Positions 1 through 7,854 of a stretch of DNA of 28,374 nucleotides are shown here, piece after piece. Each line of letters opens with the position of its first letter. The first letter of the stretch is position 1. A program made the translations under genes and the position numbers. The notes beneath the pieces were generated by a model. The model was not told where the DNA came from and ran no database searches. It saw only the letters and a program-made list of their open reading frames with translations. Location: the NCBI GenBank assembly GCA_052145775.1, contig JBKQNY010000015.1:1-28374 (forward strand). Direction: 5' to 3'. Origin of the DNA: CAVYPR01 sp052145775. GTDB taxonomy: Bacteria; Actinomycetota; Acidimicrobiia; Acidimicrobiales; RAAP-2.

Positions 1-759
1 ACCGTCCTGCACCACCACGACCTGCCGTGGCAGCGCCCCCACCTGGCCCACCACGCCGGCCCCCCCGACGATCCCGCCTGGGTGCATGTCACCATCAACG
101 AACTGAGTCGGCTCGAGCTCGAAGCCCGCGGCATCAAGGCGGTCACCGTCTACAACACCTTCGACACCGCGGCCCCGGCGGGCCGCCGTGGACCGACCCG
201 CCAAGCGCTCGGAGTCGGGCCCGACCAGCGGCTCGTGCTCCAGCCCACCCGGGCCCTCCCCCGCAAGGCCGTGGACGCGGGGCTGGCCCTGGCCGAGGCG
301 CTTCGGGCGGTCTACTGGCTGCTCGGCCCGGCCGAGGACGGCTACGGCCCCGAGTTCGAGCGGCTGCTCGGCGCAGCCAGGTGCCCGGTGCGGCGAGGAG
401 CGGTGCGGGGCTCGTCGATGGCCGACGCCTACGCCGCCTGCGACGTCGTGGCCCTGCCGTCGACCTGGGAGGGGTTCGGAAACCCCACGGTCGAGTCGGC
501 CGTCCACCGTCGGCCGCTCGCCGTCGGTCGGTACCCGGTCGCCGCCGAGCTGGCGGCCTTCGGCTTCCGCTGGTTCGACGCCGCCGATCCCGCCCCGCTG
601 TCCGCCTGGCTCGACGACCCCGACCCCGGGCTCCTCGAACAGAACCTGGCCATGGCCCGTCGCCATTTCTCGCTGCAGGACCTGCCCGATCGTCTGGTCC
701 GGGTGCTCGCCCACCTCGGCGGGGTGCGGGGACCGGGCCGGGCGACGGCACCGCGGTAG
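1..759 (+). CDS. Glycosyltransferase, GT4-like, C-terminal part (5' end outside window)
   Basis: The frame is open from the first base, so the N-terminus lies upstream of the window. The visible part reads through a conserved HVTINELSRLELEARGI-type segment and VYNTFD, typical of the linker into the second Rossmann domain of GT-B glycosyltransferases. It then shows a nucleotide-sugar-domain opening (LVLQPTRALPRKAVDAGLALAEAL) and the EX7E signature in WEGFGNPTVESA, whose two glutamates contact the donor sugar nucleotide in family GT4. The probable role is transfer of a sugar from a nucleotide donor to a lipid, glycan or small acceptor at the cytoplasmic membrane; donor and acceptor cannot be read from sequence. 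The stop is 11 bases before the TetR start, so the two may be co-transcribed. Confidence 0.8.
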   Translation, partial: TVLHHHDLPWQRPHLAHHAGPPDDPAWVHVTINELSRLELEARGIKAVTVYNTFDTAAPAGRRGPTRQALGVGPDQRLVLQPTRALPRKAVDAGLALAEALRAVYWLLGPAEDGYGPEFERLLGAARCPVRRGAVRGSSMADAYAACDVVALPSTWEGFGNPTVESAVHRRPLAVGRYPVAAELAAFGFRWFDAADPAPLSAWLDDPDPGLLEQNLAMARRHFSLQDLPDRLVRVLAHLGGVRGPGRATAPR

Positions 760-770
760 CCTCGGCTGCC

Positions 771-1454
771 ATGAGCTCGGCCGGCGCCCGCAGCGCGGAG
801 CACGAGGCGTCGGCCGGCGGCGCACACCACCCGATCCGTCGGCTCACGGGGGGCGAACGGCGGAGGCAGCTGTCCGAGGTCGCCCTGCGGCTCTTCGCCG
901 AGCGCGGCTACCGCGCCACCACGATGGACGACGTGGCCGAGGCCGCCGGCGTCACCAAGCCCCTCGTCTACCAGCACTTCTCATCCAAGCGCGCCCTCTA
1001 CCTCGAGCTGGTCGACTCGGTCGCCCAGGAGCTGCTCGACGCCGTCGGCCGGGCCACGGCGGCGGCCGAGGGCCCCCGCCAGCAGGTCGAGATGGGACTC
1101 GCCGCCTACTTCGAGCTGGTGGTGACCCACGAGAACGCCTTCCAGCTCCTCTACGGCCGCAACGACGCCGAGGACGCCGAGCTCGGCCAGGCCCTGCGCC
1201 GCGTGGAGGACGCCATGGCCGAGGCGATCGAGCCGCTGATCGCCGCCGGACTCGAGCGCGACCACCGCAGGTTCCTGGCCTACGCCGTGGTGGGCATGGC
1301 CGAGGGCGCGAGCCGGCATTGGATCGCCACCCGGACCGCGGACGGGCCGGCGTCGGCGGCCAGCTCCGGCGAGACGAGCGCCGAGGCGCAACGGCTGGCG
1401 GCGCGCCTGGCCGACCTCGCCTGGGCCGGGCTCCGCTCGGTCCACGCGGACTGA
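771..1454 (+). CDS. TetR/AcrR family transcriptional regulator
   Basis: A 227-residue one-component regulator. After a disordered N-terminus of about 25 residues comes the TetR DNA-binding domain (about residues 30-78): LFAERGYRATTMDDVAEAAG, then VTKPLVYQHFSSKRALY, the helix-turn-helix and its helix-4 extension. The rest is an all-helical ligand-binding and dimerisation domain that does not reveal the ligand. The ATG at 771 is the first start after the upstream stop at 759; the frame is open further upstream, but that part overlaps the glycosyltransferase and is not protein-like. It converges with the phosphatase gene at 1471. An inverted repeat upstream of the acyl-CoA dehydrogenase (3363-3378) is a conceivable target, as TetR proteins often control acyl-CoA genes, but nothing here proves it. 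Confidence 0.9.
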   Translation: MSSAGARSAEHEASAGGAHHPIRRLTGGERRRQLSEVALRLFAERGYRATTMDDVAEAAGVTKPLVYQHFSSKRALYLELVDSVAQELLDAVGRATAAAEGPRQQVEMGLAAYFELVVTHENAFQLLYGRNDAEDAELGQALRRVEDAMAEAIEPLIAAGLERDHRRFLAYAVVGMAEGASRHWIATRTADGPASAASSGETSAEAQRLAARLADLAWAGLRSVHAD

Positions 1455-1470
1455 CACCGCGCCGGCGGCC

Positions 1471-2043
1471 TCAGAGCCGCGCCGTCAGCTCGCAGCAGAG
1501 ATCCCAGAGCTCGGTGGCGCAGGCGGCGTAGACGTCGTCTTCCTGGCCGGCGGGATCGGCCACGTCCTCGTCGTCGGCGAGCGCCGCACCGTCCAGTCCC
1601 AGCGCGGAGACCCGCTCCGCCAGCGACGGCGGCCCCGGGAGGAGGTCGGCGCAGAGCCGCCGGAGCGTGGCCGTACGCGGGGCCGCCTCGGGGTGCACCC
1701 GTCGCACGTAGCGCACGTGGTCGGCCTCCATGGCCACCACGAGGTCGGCCGCGTCGAGGTCAGCTCCTTCGAGCTGGCGGCTGCGGTGCGCAGAGAGGGT
1801 CACGTCGCCCAGTGGTCCCACGGCCTCCAGCGCGGTGCGCGTCCGCACGCTGGCCGGCTGGCCGTCGACGGCATGGGTCCCGGCGGTGGTCACCCGCAGC
1901 CCGATCCCCTCGGCCTCGGCCAGGTAGGAGAGCATGCAACCGGCCATCACCGATCGCGCCGCGTTGCCGGTGCACACCACCAGCAGATCGACCGTGGCGG
2001 GCAGTGCCCGGGTGGGACGTTCGGCCACGGGGTCGGGCGGCAC
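1471..2043 (-). CDS. Low-molecular-weight protein-tyrosine phosphatase family protein
   Basis: The phosphate-binding loop CX5R is seen as VCTGNAARSVMA near the N-terminus, and a general-acid Asp candidate sits near the C-terminus in DPAGQEDDVYAAC. This is the layout of LMW-PTP and arsenate-reductase-like phosphatases. It probably dephosphorylates phosphotyrosine proteins or a small phosphate ester in the cytosol; arsenate reductase cannot be excluded. The start is uncertain. The frame extends to a TTG at 2121, but the extra 26 residues are low-complexity and lack a Shine-Dalgarno (SD) sequence. The GTG at 2043 is preceded by TAGGCT (2052-2057 on the minus strand), a TANNNT -10 that would start transcription about 2 nt before the GTG, so I prefer it (190 residues). 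It lies downstream of and co-directional with the acyl-CoA dehydrogenase. Confidence 0.82.
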   Translation of the reverse strand: MPPDPVAERPTRALPATVDLLVVCTGNAARSVMAGCMLSYLAEAEGIGLRVTTAGTHAVDGQPASVRTRTALEAVGPLGDVTLSAHRSRQLEGADLDAADLVVAMEADHVRYVRRVHPEAAPRTATLRRLCADLLPGPPSLAERVSALGLDGAALADDEDVADPAGQEDDVYAACATELWDLCCELTARL

Positions 2044-2133
2044 GACAGCCGAGCCTAGGGCCGAGCCGCGGGACCGGGGCCAACCCGACGACGCGTCGCC
2101 GGTCGCAGCTGCACGGCGCAACGGCCGGTCGCG

Positions 2134-3348
2134 CTACTGGACGTGCACGCCCGAGACGGCACGAGCGATGACGAGGCGCTGGATCTCACTCGTGCCCTCG
2201 AAGATGGTGTAGATCTTCGAGTCCCGGTGCCAGCGCTCGACCGGGTAGTCGCGTACGTAGCCGTAGCCGCCGAGGATCTGGATGGCCTGCTCGGTCACCC
2301 AGACCGCGGTCTCCCCGGCGAAGAGCTTGGACTGCGAGCCCTCGCCGGCCGTGAACTTCTTGCCGCTGGCGGCCATCCAGGCCGCACGCCACACCAGCAA
2401 ACGGGCCGCGTCCACCCGCACCTTCATGTCGGCCAGCTTGAAGGCGATGCCCTGGTTCTCGACGATGGCCCGCTTGAATTGCTTGCGTTCCTTGGCATAG
2501 TCGAGGGCGAACTCGTAGGCGGCCCGGGCGATGCCCACCGCCTGCGCGCCCACCAACGGCCGCGTCGCCTCGAAGGTCGACATGGCGGCCTGCGTGGAGG
2601 TCTTCTTGCCCTCGCGGGCGCGGGCCAGGCGCTGGTCGAGCTTCTCCTTGCCGCCGAGCAGGCAGCGCCCGGGCACCCTGCAGTCCTCGAGGATCACCTC
2701 GGCGGTGTGCGAGGCGCGGATGCCCATCTTCTTGAACTTCTGACCCTGGCTGATGCCCGGCGTGCCCTCGGGCACGACGAAGCTGGCCTGTCCCCGGCTC
2801 CCCAGCTCGGGGTCGACCGAAAGGACGAGCACGTGGGTGTTGGCGATGCCGCCGTTGGTGATCCACGTCTTGGTCCCGTTCAGGACCCACTCGTCCTTCG
2901 CCTCGTCGTAGACGGCGCGCGCCCGCAGCGAGGAGACGTCCGAGCCGGCGTCGGGCTCGGAGACCCCGAAGGCGGCCAGCCTGACGGCGTCGGGCGTCCC
3001 GAAGCACTGGGGCACCCACTCCGCCTGCTGCTCGGGGGTGCCGTTGGCGAGGATGCCGGCCACCGCCAGGTTGGTGCCGAAGATGGCCAGGCCGATCCCG
3101 GCGTCACCCCACCCCATCTCCTCGAGCACGATGGCCATGAGCAGCCCCGTCTTGTCGCCGAAGCAGGTGGCCATGAAGTCCACCGAGTAGAGGCCGACCT
3201 TGGCGGCCTCCTCGATGACGGGCCACGGGGTCTCCTCGCGCTCGTCCCACTCGTGGGCGACCGGTCGGACCACGTCCTCGTTGAAGTCGTGGACCCACTT
3301 TTGGATCTGGAGCTGGTCCTCGTTCAGGTCGAGGGAGAAGTCGGACAT
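2134..3348 (-). CDS. Acyl-CoA dehydrogenase
   Basis: A 404-residue FAD-dependent acyl-CoA dehydrogenase of usual length. It has the helical N-terminal domain, the FAD/substrate signature in AAFGVSEPDAGSDVSSLRA and WVLNGTKTWITNGG, and the C-terminal helical domain with QAIQILGGYGYVRDYPVERW. The catalytic base is the Glu in IYTIFEGTSEIQ (about residue 384), the MCAD/SCAD position. It catalyses alpha,beta-desaturation of an acyl-CoA in fatty-acid or branched-acid oxidation, passing electrons to ETF; chain-length preference cannot be read. The stretch LARAREGKKTSTQAAMSTFE is a loop insertion also seen in some actinobacterial members. The ATG has a near-perfect SD, AGGAGGTG at 3353-3360, and a perfect inverted repeat just upstream suggests repressor control. 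Confidence 0.95.
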   Translation of the reverse strand: MSDFSLDLNEDQLQIQKWVHDFNEDVVRPVAHEWDEREETPWPVIEEAAKVGLYSVDFMATCFGDKTGLLMAIVLEEMGWGDAGIGLAIFGTNLAVAGILANGTPEQQAEWVPQCFGTPDAVRLAAFGVSEPDAGSDVSSLRARAVYDEAKDEWVLNGTKTWITNGGIANTHVLVLSVDPELGSRGQASFVVPEGTPGISQGQKFKKMGIRASHTAEVILEDCRVPGRCLLGGKEKLDQRLARAREGKKTSTQAAMSTFEATRPLVGAQAVGIARAAYEFALDYAKERKQFKRAIVENQGIAFKLADMKVRVDAARLLVWRAAWMAASGKKFTAGEGSQSKLFAGETAVWVTEQAIQILGGYGYVRDYPVERWHRDSKIYTIFEGTSEIQRLVIARAVSGVHVQ

Positions 3349-3362
3349 CGGGCACCTCCTTT

Positions 3363-3378
3363 GTTACTCAATGGTAAC
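3363..3378. promoter_or_regulatory. Inverted repeat, candidate operator of the acyl-CoA dehydrogenase
   Basis: GTTAC (3363-3367) and GTAAC (3374-3378) are perfect arms around a 6-base centre. On the minus strand the repeat contains TACCAT, a possible -10 box, and sits directly upstream of the SD of the acyl-CoA dehydrogenase. It is a locally AT-rich island in a very GC-rich region. The position and symmetry fit a TetR- or MarR-type operator overlapping the promoter. The regulator is unknown; the TetR gene at 771 is the nearest candidate. Confidence 0.5.
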
Positions 3379-3413
3379 CGAAGATGCGCCCGGCGGGGTC
3401 CCACCCCCGGATT

Positions 3414-3430
3414 GCCGGCCCGGGGCCGGC
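3414..3430 (-). terminator. GC-rich stem-loop after the cold-shock gene
   Basis: GCCGGCC and GGCCGGC form a perfect 7-bp stem with a 3-base loop, starting 7 bases past the cold-shock stop codon. No U-tract follows, so it is better seen as a 3'-end stabilising hairpin or a weak actinobacterial-type terminator than as a canonical intrinsic terminator. Confidence 0.35.
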
Positions 3431-3436
3431 GCGCGC

Positions 3437-3646
3437 TCAGGCGCTGACCGGACGGACGTCCTTGGCCATCAGGCCCTTCGGCCCGTCCTCGACGTCGAAC
3501 TCCACCGCCTGGCCCTCCTCGAGCACGCGGTAGCCGTTCATCTGGATTGCGGTGTGGTGCACGAAGACGTCCGCCCCACCTTCCGGCTGCGAGATGAAGC
3601 CGTAGCCCTTCTCGGCGTTGAACCACTTGACCGTCCCGGTTGCCAC
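3437..3646 (-). CDS. cspA: Cold-shock protein, CspA family
   Basis: A 69-residue single cold-shock domain of full family length. RNP1 is KGYGFI and RNP2 is VFVHHTAI, the aromatic and basic patches that bind single-stranded RNA or DNA; the opening TGTVKWFNAEKGYGF is diagnostic. It acts as an RNA chaperone in the cytoplasm; whether it is cold-induced or constitutive cannot be read from the protein. Translation starts at a GTG preceded by AAGGGGG. The upstream untranslated region is long (more than 100 bases) and contains two perfect small hairpins, as expected for temperature-responsive csp leaders. Confidence 0.95.
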   Translation of the reverse strand: MATGTVKWFNAEKGYGFISQPEGGADVFVHHTAIQMNGYRVLEEGQAVEFDVEDGPKGLMAKDVRPVSA

Positions 3647-3772
3647 GGTGGCGATCCCCCTTCTCTCTACATGCTGACTGCGACTGCATGTGCTGCTCTG
3701 GTTTCTTCCGACCCGCCGTCGGGTGCCAGCTGCGTGCCACCCGGTTCCCGCCGAACCGTGGCCAGGACGCTA
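3647..3772 (-). promoter_or_regulatory. Structured 5' leader and putative promoter of cspA
   Basis: The minus strand carries TAGCGT (3767-3772), a TANNNT -10 box, with no convincing -35. Transcription from it would give a leader of about 114 bases. Within the leader are two perfect hairpins: ACCCG/CGGGT (3711-3715 with 3720-3724) and GGTTC/GAACC (3743-3747 with 3753-3757). Long structured leaders control mRNA stability and translation in the cspA family; that function is inferred here. Confidence 0.4.
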
Positions 3773-3790
3773 GCAGCCCCGCCGGGAGGC

Positions 3791-3809
3791 AAAGGGGAAC
3801 CGGACCCCC
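3791..3809 (-). terminator. Weak hairpin with short T-run after cysS
   Basis: On the minus strand GGGG-TCCGGTT-CCCC is followed by TTT, beginning about 14 bases after the cysS stop and just upstream of the cspA promoter region. Stem and T-run are both short, so termination here would be partial at best. Confidence 0.25.
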
Positions 3810-3822
3810 GCCGACCTGCGGC

Positions 3823-5220
3823 TCAGCGGCTCAACCGGGTGCCCTCAGGCCCGTCCTCCACGGTCCAGCCCCGCGCCGCGAGCTCGTCGCGCAGCTGGTC
3901 GGCCCGTGCCCAGTCCCGCTCGGCCCGGGCCGCGTCCCGCTCGGCGGCCATGCGCCGGGTCCCCTCGTCGACCTCGTCGCCGCCCGCCGAGAGCGCCAGC
4001 CCGAGGGCCCCGCAGAGCACGGCAGCGGTCCGGGCGAGGAGCCCGGCCCGACCGGACTCCCCGGCGTCGGCGGCGGCGTGGGCCCGACGAACCAGGTCGA
4101 AGACGCCCGCCAGGGCGCCGGGGGTGTCCAGGTCGTCGTCCATCTGCTCGCAGAACCGCGCCACCGCCTCGGGGTCGGCTTCCGACGCCGGGCCGATCCC
4201 GGCCACGACGAAGCCGCCCGGCGCCTCGGCCAGGACGTCGGGCAGGGAGAACCGCCTGGCCAGGGCGTCGAGCCGCCCCAGCCCCTCCTCGGCGTCGGCC
4301 ACCGTGGCCGTGGTCACCTCGATCGGCGAGCGGTAGTGGGACCGCAGCACCAAGAGTCGGTAGGCGCGCGGGTCGCTCCGGGCCAGGAGGTCGGTGAGCG
4401 AGGTGAAGTTGCCGAGCGACTTGGACATCTTCTCGCCGCCGACCATCACCCAGCCGTTGTGCACCCAGTGGCGGGCGAAAGGCCTCCCGCCGGCCTCCGC
4501 CTGGGCCCGCTCGTTCTCGTGGTGCGGGAAGGCCAGGTCCTGGCCCCCCCCGTGGAGGTCGAACCCCTCCCCCAGCAGGTCGAGGGACATCACCACGCAC
4601 TCGGTGTGCCAGCCGGGCCGGCCCGGGCCCCAGGGGGACTCCCAGCTCGGCTCGCCCGGCTTGGCCTTCTTCCACAGCGCGAAGTCCAGCGGCGAGCGCT
4701 TCTCGGCCCCGGCCTCCACCCGGGCGCCGGCCCGCAGCGACTCGAGGGGTTGGCGGGCCAGCAGGCCGTAGCCGTCGACCTTGTCGACGTCGAGATAGAC
4801 ACCGTCGGAGGTCTCGTAGGCGACGCCGCGCTCGACCAGGTCGACCACGAGCGACACCATGTCCGGCACGTAGGCCGTGGCGTGCGGGGTGTCGGTCGGC
4901 CGCAGGACGCCCAGGGCGTCCATCGCCTCCCACCAGCGCGCCTCGTACTGCACCGCCACCTCGGGCTCGGTCCTCCCCTCGGCGGCGGCACGGTTGATGA
5001 TGTTGTCGTCGACGTCGGTGACGTTGGAGACGTAGTGGACGTCGAGGCCGCAGAAGAGCAGGTAGCGGCGGAGGACGTCGAAGACCAGCGAGTAGCGGCC
5101 GTGGCCCAGGTGCGGCAGGTCGTAGACGGTCGGGCCGCAGACGTACATCGACACCCGGCCCTCCTCGCGCTGCTCGAGCGGCCGGATCGAGCCGGTCGCG
5201 GTGTCGTGGAGGCGCAGCAC
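3823..5220 (-). CDS. cysS: Cysteine--tRNA ligase
   Basis: A 465-residue class I aminoacyl-tRNA synthetase that charges tRNA-Cys. The HIGH motif is HLGH (37-40) and the KMSKS motif is KMSKS (264-268). The zinc ligands that select cysteine are all present: C28 in MYVCGPTVYD, C208 in GWHTEC, and H234/E237 in FPHHENE. The C-terminus carries the helical DALR and anticodon-binding part ending WTVEDGPEGTRLSR. That tail separates it from the shorter MshC mycothiol ligase, which shares the N-terminal chemistry. The GTG start matches the family N-terminus (MLRLHDT), and there is no SD. A -10 box sits exactly where a leaderless message would begin at the GTG. It is divergent from valS across 20 bases. 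Confidence 0.96.
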   Translation of the reverse strand: MLRLHDTATGSIRPLEQREEGRVSMYVCGPTVYDLPHLGHGRYSLVFDVLRRYLLFCGLDVHYVSNVTDVDDNIINRAAAEGRTEPEVAVQYEARWWEAMDALGVLRPTDTPHATAYVPDMVSLVVDLVERGVAYETSDGVYLDVDKVDGYGLLARQPLESLRAGARVEAGAEKRSPLDFALWKKAKPGEPSWESPWGPGRPGWHTECVVMSLDLLGEGFDLHGGGQDLAFPHHENERAQAEAGGRPFARHWVHNGWVMVGGEKMSKSLGNFTSLTDLLARSDPRAYRLLVLRSHYRSPIEVTTATVADAEEGLGRLDALARRFSLPDVLAEAPGGFVVAGIGPASEADPEAVARFCEQMDDDLDTPGALAGVFDLVRRAHAAADAGESGRAGLLARTAAVLCGALGLALSAGGDEVDEGTRRMAAERDAARAERDWARADQLRDELAARGWTVEDGPEGTRLSR

Positions 5221-5240
5221 CCGGGTACGGTAACCCGATC
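5221..5240. promoter_or_regulatory. Bidirectional cysS/valS promoter with overlapping -10 boxes
   Basis: Only 20 bases separate the two start codons. The 7-mer TACGGTA (5226-5232) reads TACGGT (5226-5231) on the plus strand and TACCGT (5232-5227) on the minus strand, both TANNNT -10 hexamers. With the usual 7-base step from the last -10 base to +1, the minus transcript begins at 5220, the first base of the cysS GTG. The plus transcript begins near 5238, 3 bases before the valS ATG. Neither gene has an SD. No clear -35 is visible on either side, which is common in actinobacterial promoters. Confidence 0.55.
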
Positions 5241-7847
5241 ATGCCGCCGCCCGCGCCCGACCCGAGCAGCCCTCCGGCGCCGCGCGGCGTCCCCGACAAG
5301 CCGTCACTGGACGGGCTGGAGGCGAAGTGGGCCGCCGGCTGGGCGGCCGACGGCACCTACCGCTTCGACCGCGCGAAAGAACGCGCCGACGTCTACGCCA
5401 TCGACACCCCGCCCCCCACCGTGTCGGGGTCGCTCCACATCGGCCACGTCTTCTCCTACACCCACACCGACGTGGTGGCCCGCTTCCACCGCATGCGCGG
5501 CAAGGAGGTCTTCTACCCGATGGGGTGGGACGACAACGGCCTGCCCACCGAGCGGCGGGTGCAGAACTACTTCGGGGTGCGCTGCGACCCCTCCCTCCCC
5601 CACGACCCGGCCTTCGAGCCACCGGCCGAGCCGCGGGCCGAGCCGCTGGCGGTCTCGCGACCCAATTTCGTCGCGCTCTGCCGCCGGCTCACCGCCGAGG
5701 ACGAGCGGGCCTTCGAGGAGCTCTGGCGCACCCTCGGCCTCTCGGTCGACTGGGGCCTCACCTACTCGAGCGTCGGCGAATCCTCTCAGCGCGCCTCCCA
5801 GCGCAGCTTCCTGCGGCTGCTCGCCGCCGGCCACGTCTACCAGCACGAGGCGCCCACCCTGTGGGACGTCGACTTCCGCACCGCGGTCTCCCAGGCCGAG
5901 CTCGAGGACCGCGAGCGCCCCGGCGCCTACCACCGGCTGCGCTTCGCCCGCGCCGGCGGGGAGGTCGTCGAGATCGAGACCACCCGGCCCGAGCTGCTGG
6001 CGGCCTGCGTGGCCCTGGTGGCCCACCCCGACGACGCCCGCTACCGGCCGCTCTTCGGCACCGAGGTGGTGACGCCGCTGTTCAAGGCGCGGGTCCCGGT
6101 CGTCGCCCACCCGCTGGCCGACCCCGACAAGGGCACCGGGGTGGCCATGGTCTGCACCTTCGGCGACCTCACCGACGTGGTGTGGTGGCGGGAGCTCGAC
6201 CTGCCCACCCGCACCGTGCTCGGCCGCGACGGTCGGCTGCTCCCCGTCGCCTGGGGCGAGGGGGCGTTCGCCTCCGAGGACCCCGCCGCGGCGGACGCCG
6301 TCTACGCCGAGCTGGCCGGCCGCACGGCCAGGCAGGCCCAGGAGAGGGTGGTGGCCCTGCTGGCCGCCTCGGGCGACCTGCTGGGCGAGCCGCGGCCCAT
6401 CACCCACCCGGTCAAGTTCTACGAGAAGGGCGAGCGCCCGCTCGAGATCGTCTCGTCCCGCCAGTGGTTCGTCCGCACGCTCGACCTGCGCCAGCGGCTG
6501 CTGACCCGCGGCGAGCAGCTGCACTGGCACCCGGCCCACATGGCCCACCGCTACCGCGCCTGGGTGGAGGGGCTGGGCAGCGACTGGAACATCAGCCGGC
6601 AGCGGTTCTTCGGGGTGCCCTTCCCGGTGTGGTACCCGGTGGGCGACGACGGAGAGCCCGACTACGCCCGCCCGCTGGTACCCGACGAGGGCCGCCTCCC
6701 GGTCGACCCGTCGACCGACGCCCCCGGCGGCTTCACCGAGGACCAGCGGGGCCGGCCGGGGGGCTTCGTGGGCGACCCCGACGTGATGGACACCTGGGCC
6801 ACCTCCTCGCTCACCCCGCTCATCGCCGGCCGTTGGGAAGACGACCCGGACCTGTTCGGCCGGGTGTTCCCCATGGACCTGCGCCCCCAGGCCCACGACA
6901 TCATCCGGACGTGGCTGTTCTCGACCGTGGTCCGCGCCGAGCTCGAGTTCGGCACCCTGCCGTGGTCCGACGTCGCCATCTCGGGGTGGGTGCTCGACCC
7001 CACACGCAAGAAGATGTCCAAGTCCAAGGGGAACGTGGTGACCCCCTTGCCCCTCCTGGCCGAGCACGGGGCCGACTCGGTCCGCTACTGGGCGGCCAGC
7101 GGCCGGCCGGGCACCGACACCGCCGTGGACACCGGCCAGATGCGGGTGGGTAGGCGGCTCGCCATCAAGGTCCTCAACGCCTCCAAGTTCGTGCTCGGGC
7201 GGTTGGGGGAGGGGACCGTGCCGGGGCCCGAGGCGGTGACCGCACCCCTCGACCGCGACCTCCTGCGCCGGCTCGACGAGGTGGTCGCGGTGGCCACGGC
7301 CGCCCTCGACGGCTACGACTACACCCGGGCGCTCGAGGCCGCCGAGGGGTTCTTCTGGTCGTTCTGCGACGACTACCTCGAACTGGTCAAGGCCCGCGCC
7401 TACGGCGACCCGGCGGAGGCGGCCACCGCGTCGGCCCGCGCCGCGCTGGCCCTGGCGCTCTCGGTCCAGGTCCGGCTGTTCGCCCCGTTCCTCCCCTTCA
7501 TCACCGAAGAGGTGTGGAGCTGGTGGCGGCAGGGCTCGGTCCACCGGGCGGCGTGGCCCACGGCCGCCGAGCTCGCCCCGGCCCTCGGTCCCGAGGGGGC
7601 GGCCGGCGGCTCGGCGGTCCTCGACGCCGCGGCCGAGGTGCTCGGGGCCGTCCGCCGCCAGAAGACGGCCGAGAAGCGCTCGATGCGCGCCCGCGTCGCA
7701 CGCTGCACGGTGGTGGACCGGACCCCCCGGCTGGACGCCCTGCGGCTGGCCGAGAGCGACCTGGCCGAGGCGGGGGGGCTGGACGAGCTCGTGCTGGTGG
7801 CGGGGGAGGAGCCGTCGGTCGAGGTGGTGCTCGCCCCCGACGCCTGA
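5241..7847 (+). CDS. valS: Valine--tRNA ligase
   Basis: An 868-residue class I synthetase that charges and proofreads tRNA-Val. HIGH is HIGH (66-69) in TVSGSLHIGHVFSYTHTD; KMSKS is at 591-595 in TRKKMSKSKGN. The CP1 editing domain lies between, with ETTRPELLAACVALVAHPDD. The segment GWDDNGLPTERRVQNYFGV marks the ValRS subgroup in which this linker reads NGLPTE instead of the E. coli-type wording. The C-terminus ends after a short helical stretch, without the long coiled-coil arm of E. coli ValRS. About 16 Pro-rich residues precede the conserved start VPDKPSLDGLEAKW. The ATG at 5241 is kept because no start codon fits closer to the conserved region. It converges with livF, leaving 7 bases between stops. 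Confidence 0.95.
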   Translation: MPPPAPDPSSPPAPRGVPDKPSLDGLEAKWAAGWAADGTYRFDRAKERADVYAIDTPPPTVSGSLHIGHVFSYTHTDVVARFHRMRGKEVFYPMGWDDNGLPTERRVQNYFGVRCDPSLPHDPAFEPPAEPRAEPLAVSRPNFVALCRRLTAEDERAFEELWRTLGLSVDWGLTYSSVGESSQRASQRSFLRLLAAGHVYQHEAPTLWDVDFRTAVSQAELEDRERPGAYHRLRFARAGGEVVEIETTRPELLAACVALVAHPDDARYRPLFGTEVVTPLFKARVPVVAHPLADPDKGTGVAMVCTFGDLTDVVWWRELDLPTRTVLGRDGRLLPVAWGEGAFASEDPAAADAVYAELAGRTARQAQERVVALLAASGDLLGEPRPITHPVKFYEKGERPLEIVSSRQWFVRTLDLRQRLLTRGEQLHWHPAHMAHRYRAWVEGLGSDWNISRQRFFGVPFPVWYPVGDDGEPDYARPLVPDEGRLPVDPSTDAPGGFTEDQRGRPGGFVGDPDVMDTWATSSLTPLIAGRWEDDPDLFGRVFPMDLRPQAHDIIRTWLFSTVVRAELEFGTLPWSDVAISGWVLDPTRKKMSKSKGNVVTPLPLLAEHGADSVRYWAASGRPGTDTAVDTGQMRVGRRLAIKVLNASKFVLGRLGEGTVPGPEAVTAPLDRDLLRRLDEVVAVATAALDGYDYTRALEAAEGFFWSFCDDYLELVKARAYGDPAEAATASARAALALALSVQVRLFAPFLPFITEEVWSWWRQGSVHRAAWPTAAELAPALGPEGAAGGSAVLDAAAEVLGAVRRQKTAEKRSMRARVARCTVVDRTPRLDALRLAESDLAEAGGLDELVLVAGEEPSVEVVLAPDA

Positions 7848-7854
7848 GCCTGGA

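Noticed and set aside
143..847. Long open frames opposite the glycosyltransferase and throughout the window
   Set aside because: In GC-rich DNA stop codons are rare in off-frames; these translate to Arg/Pro/Gly-rich sequence without family motifs and lie over well-supported genes.
5304..7544. A 746-codon open frame antisense to valS
   Set aside because: It is a mirror of the valS codon pattern with no recognisable domain and no SD; valS is certain.
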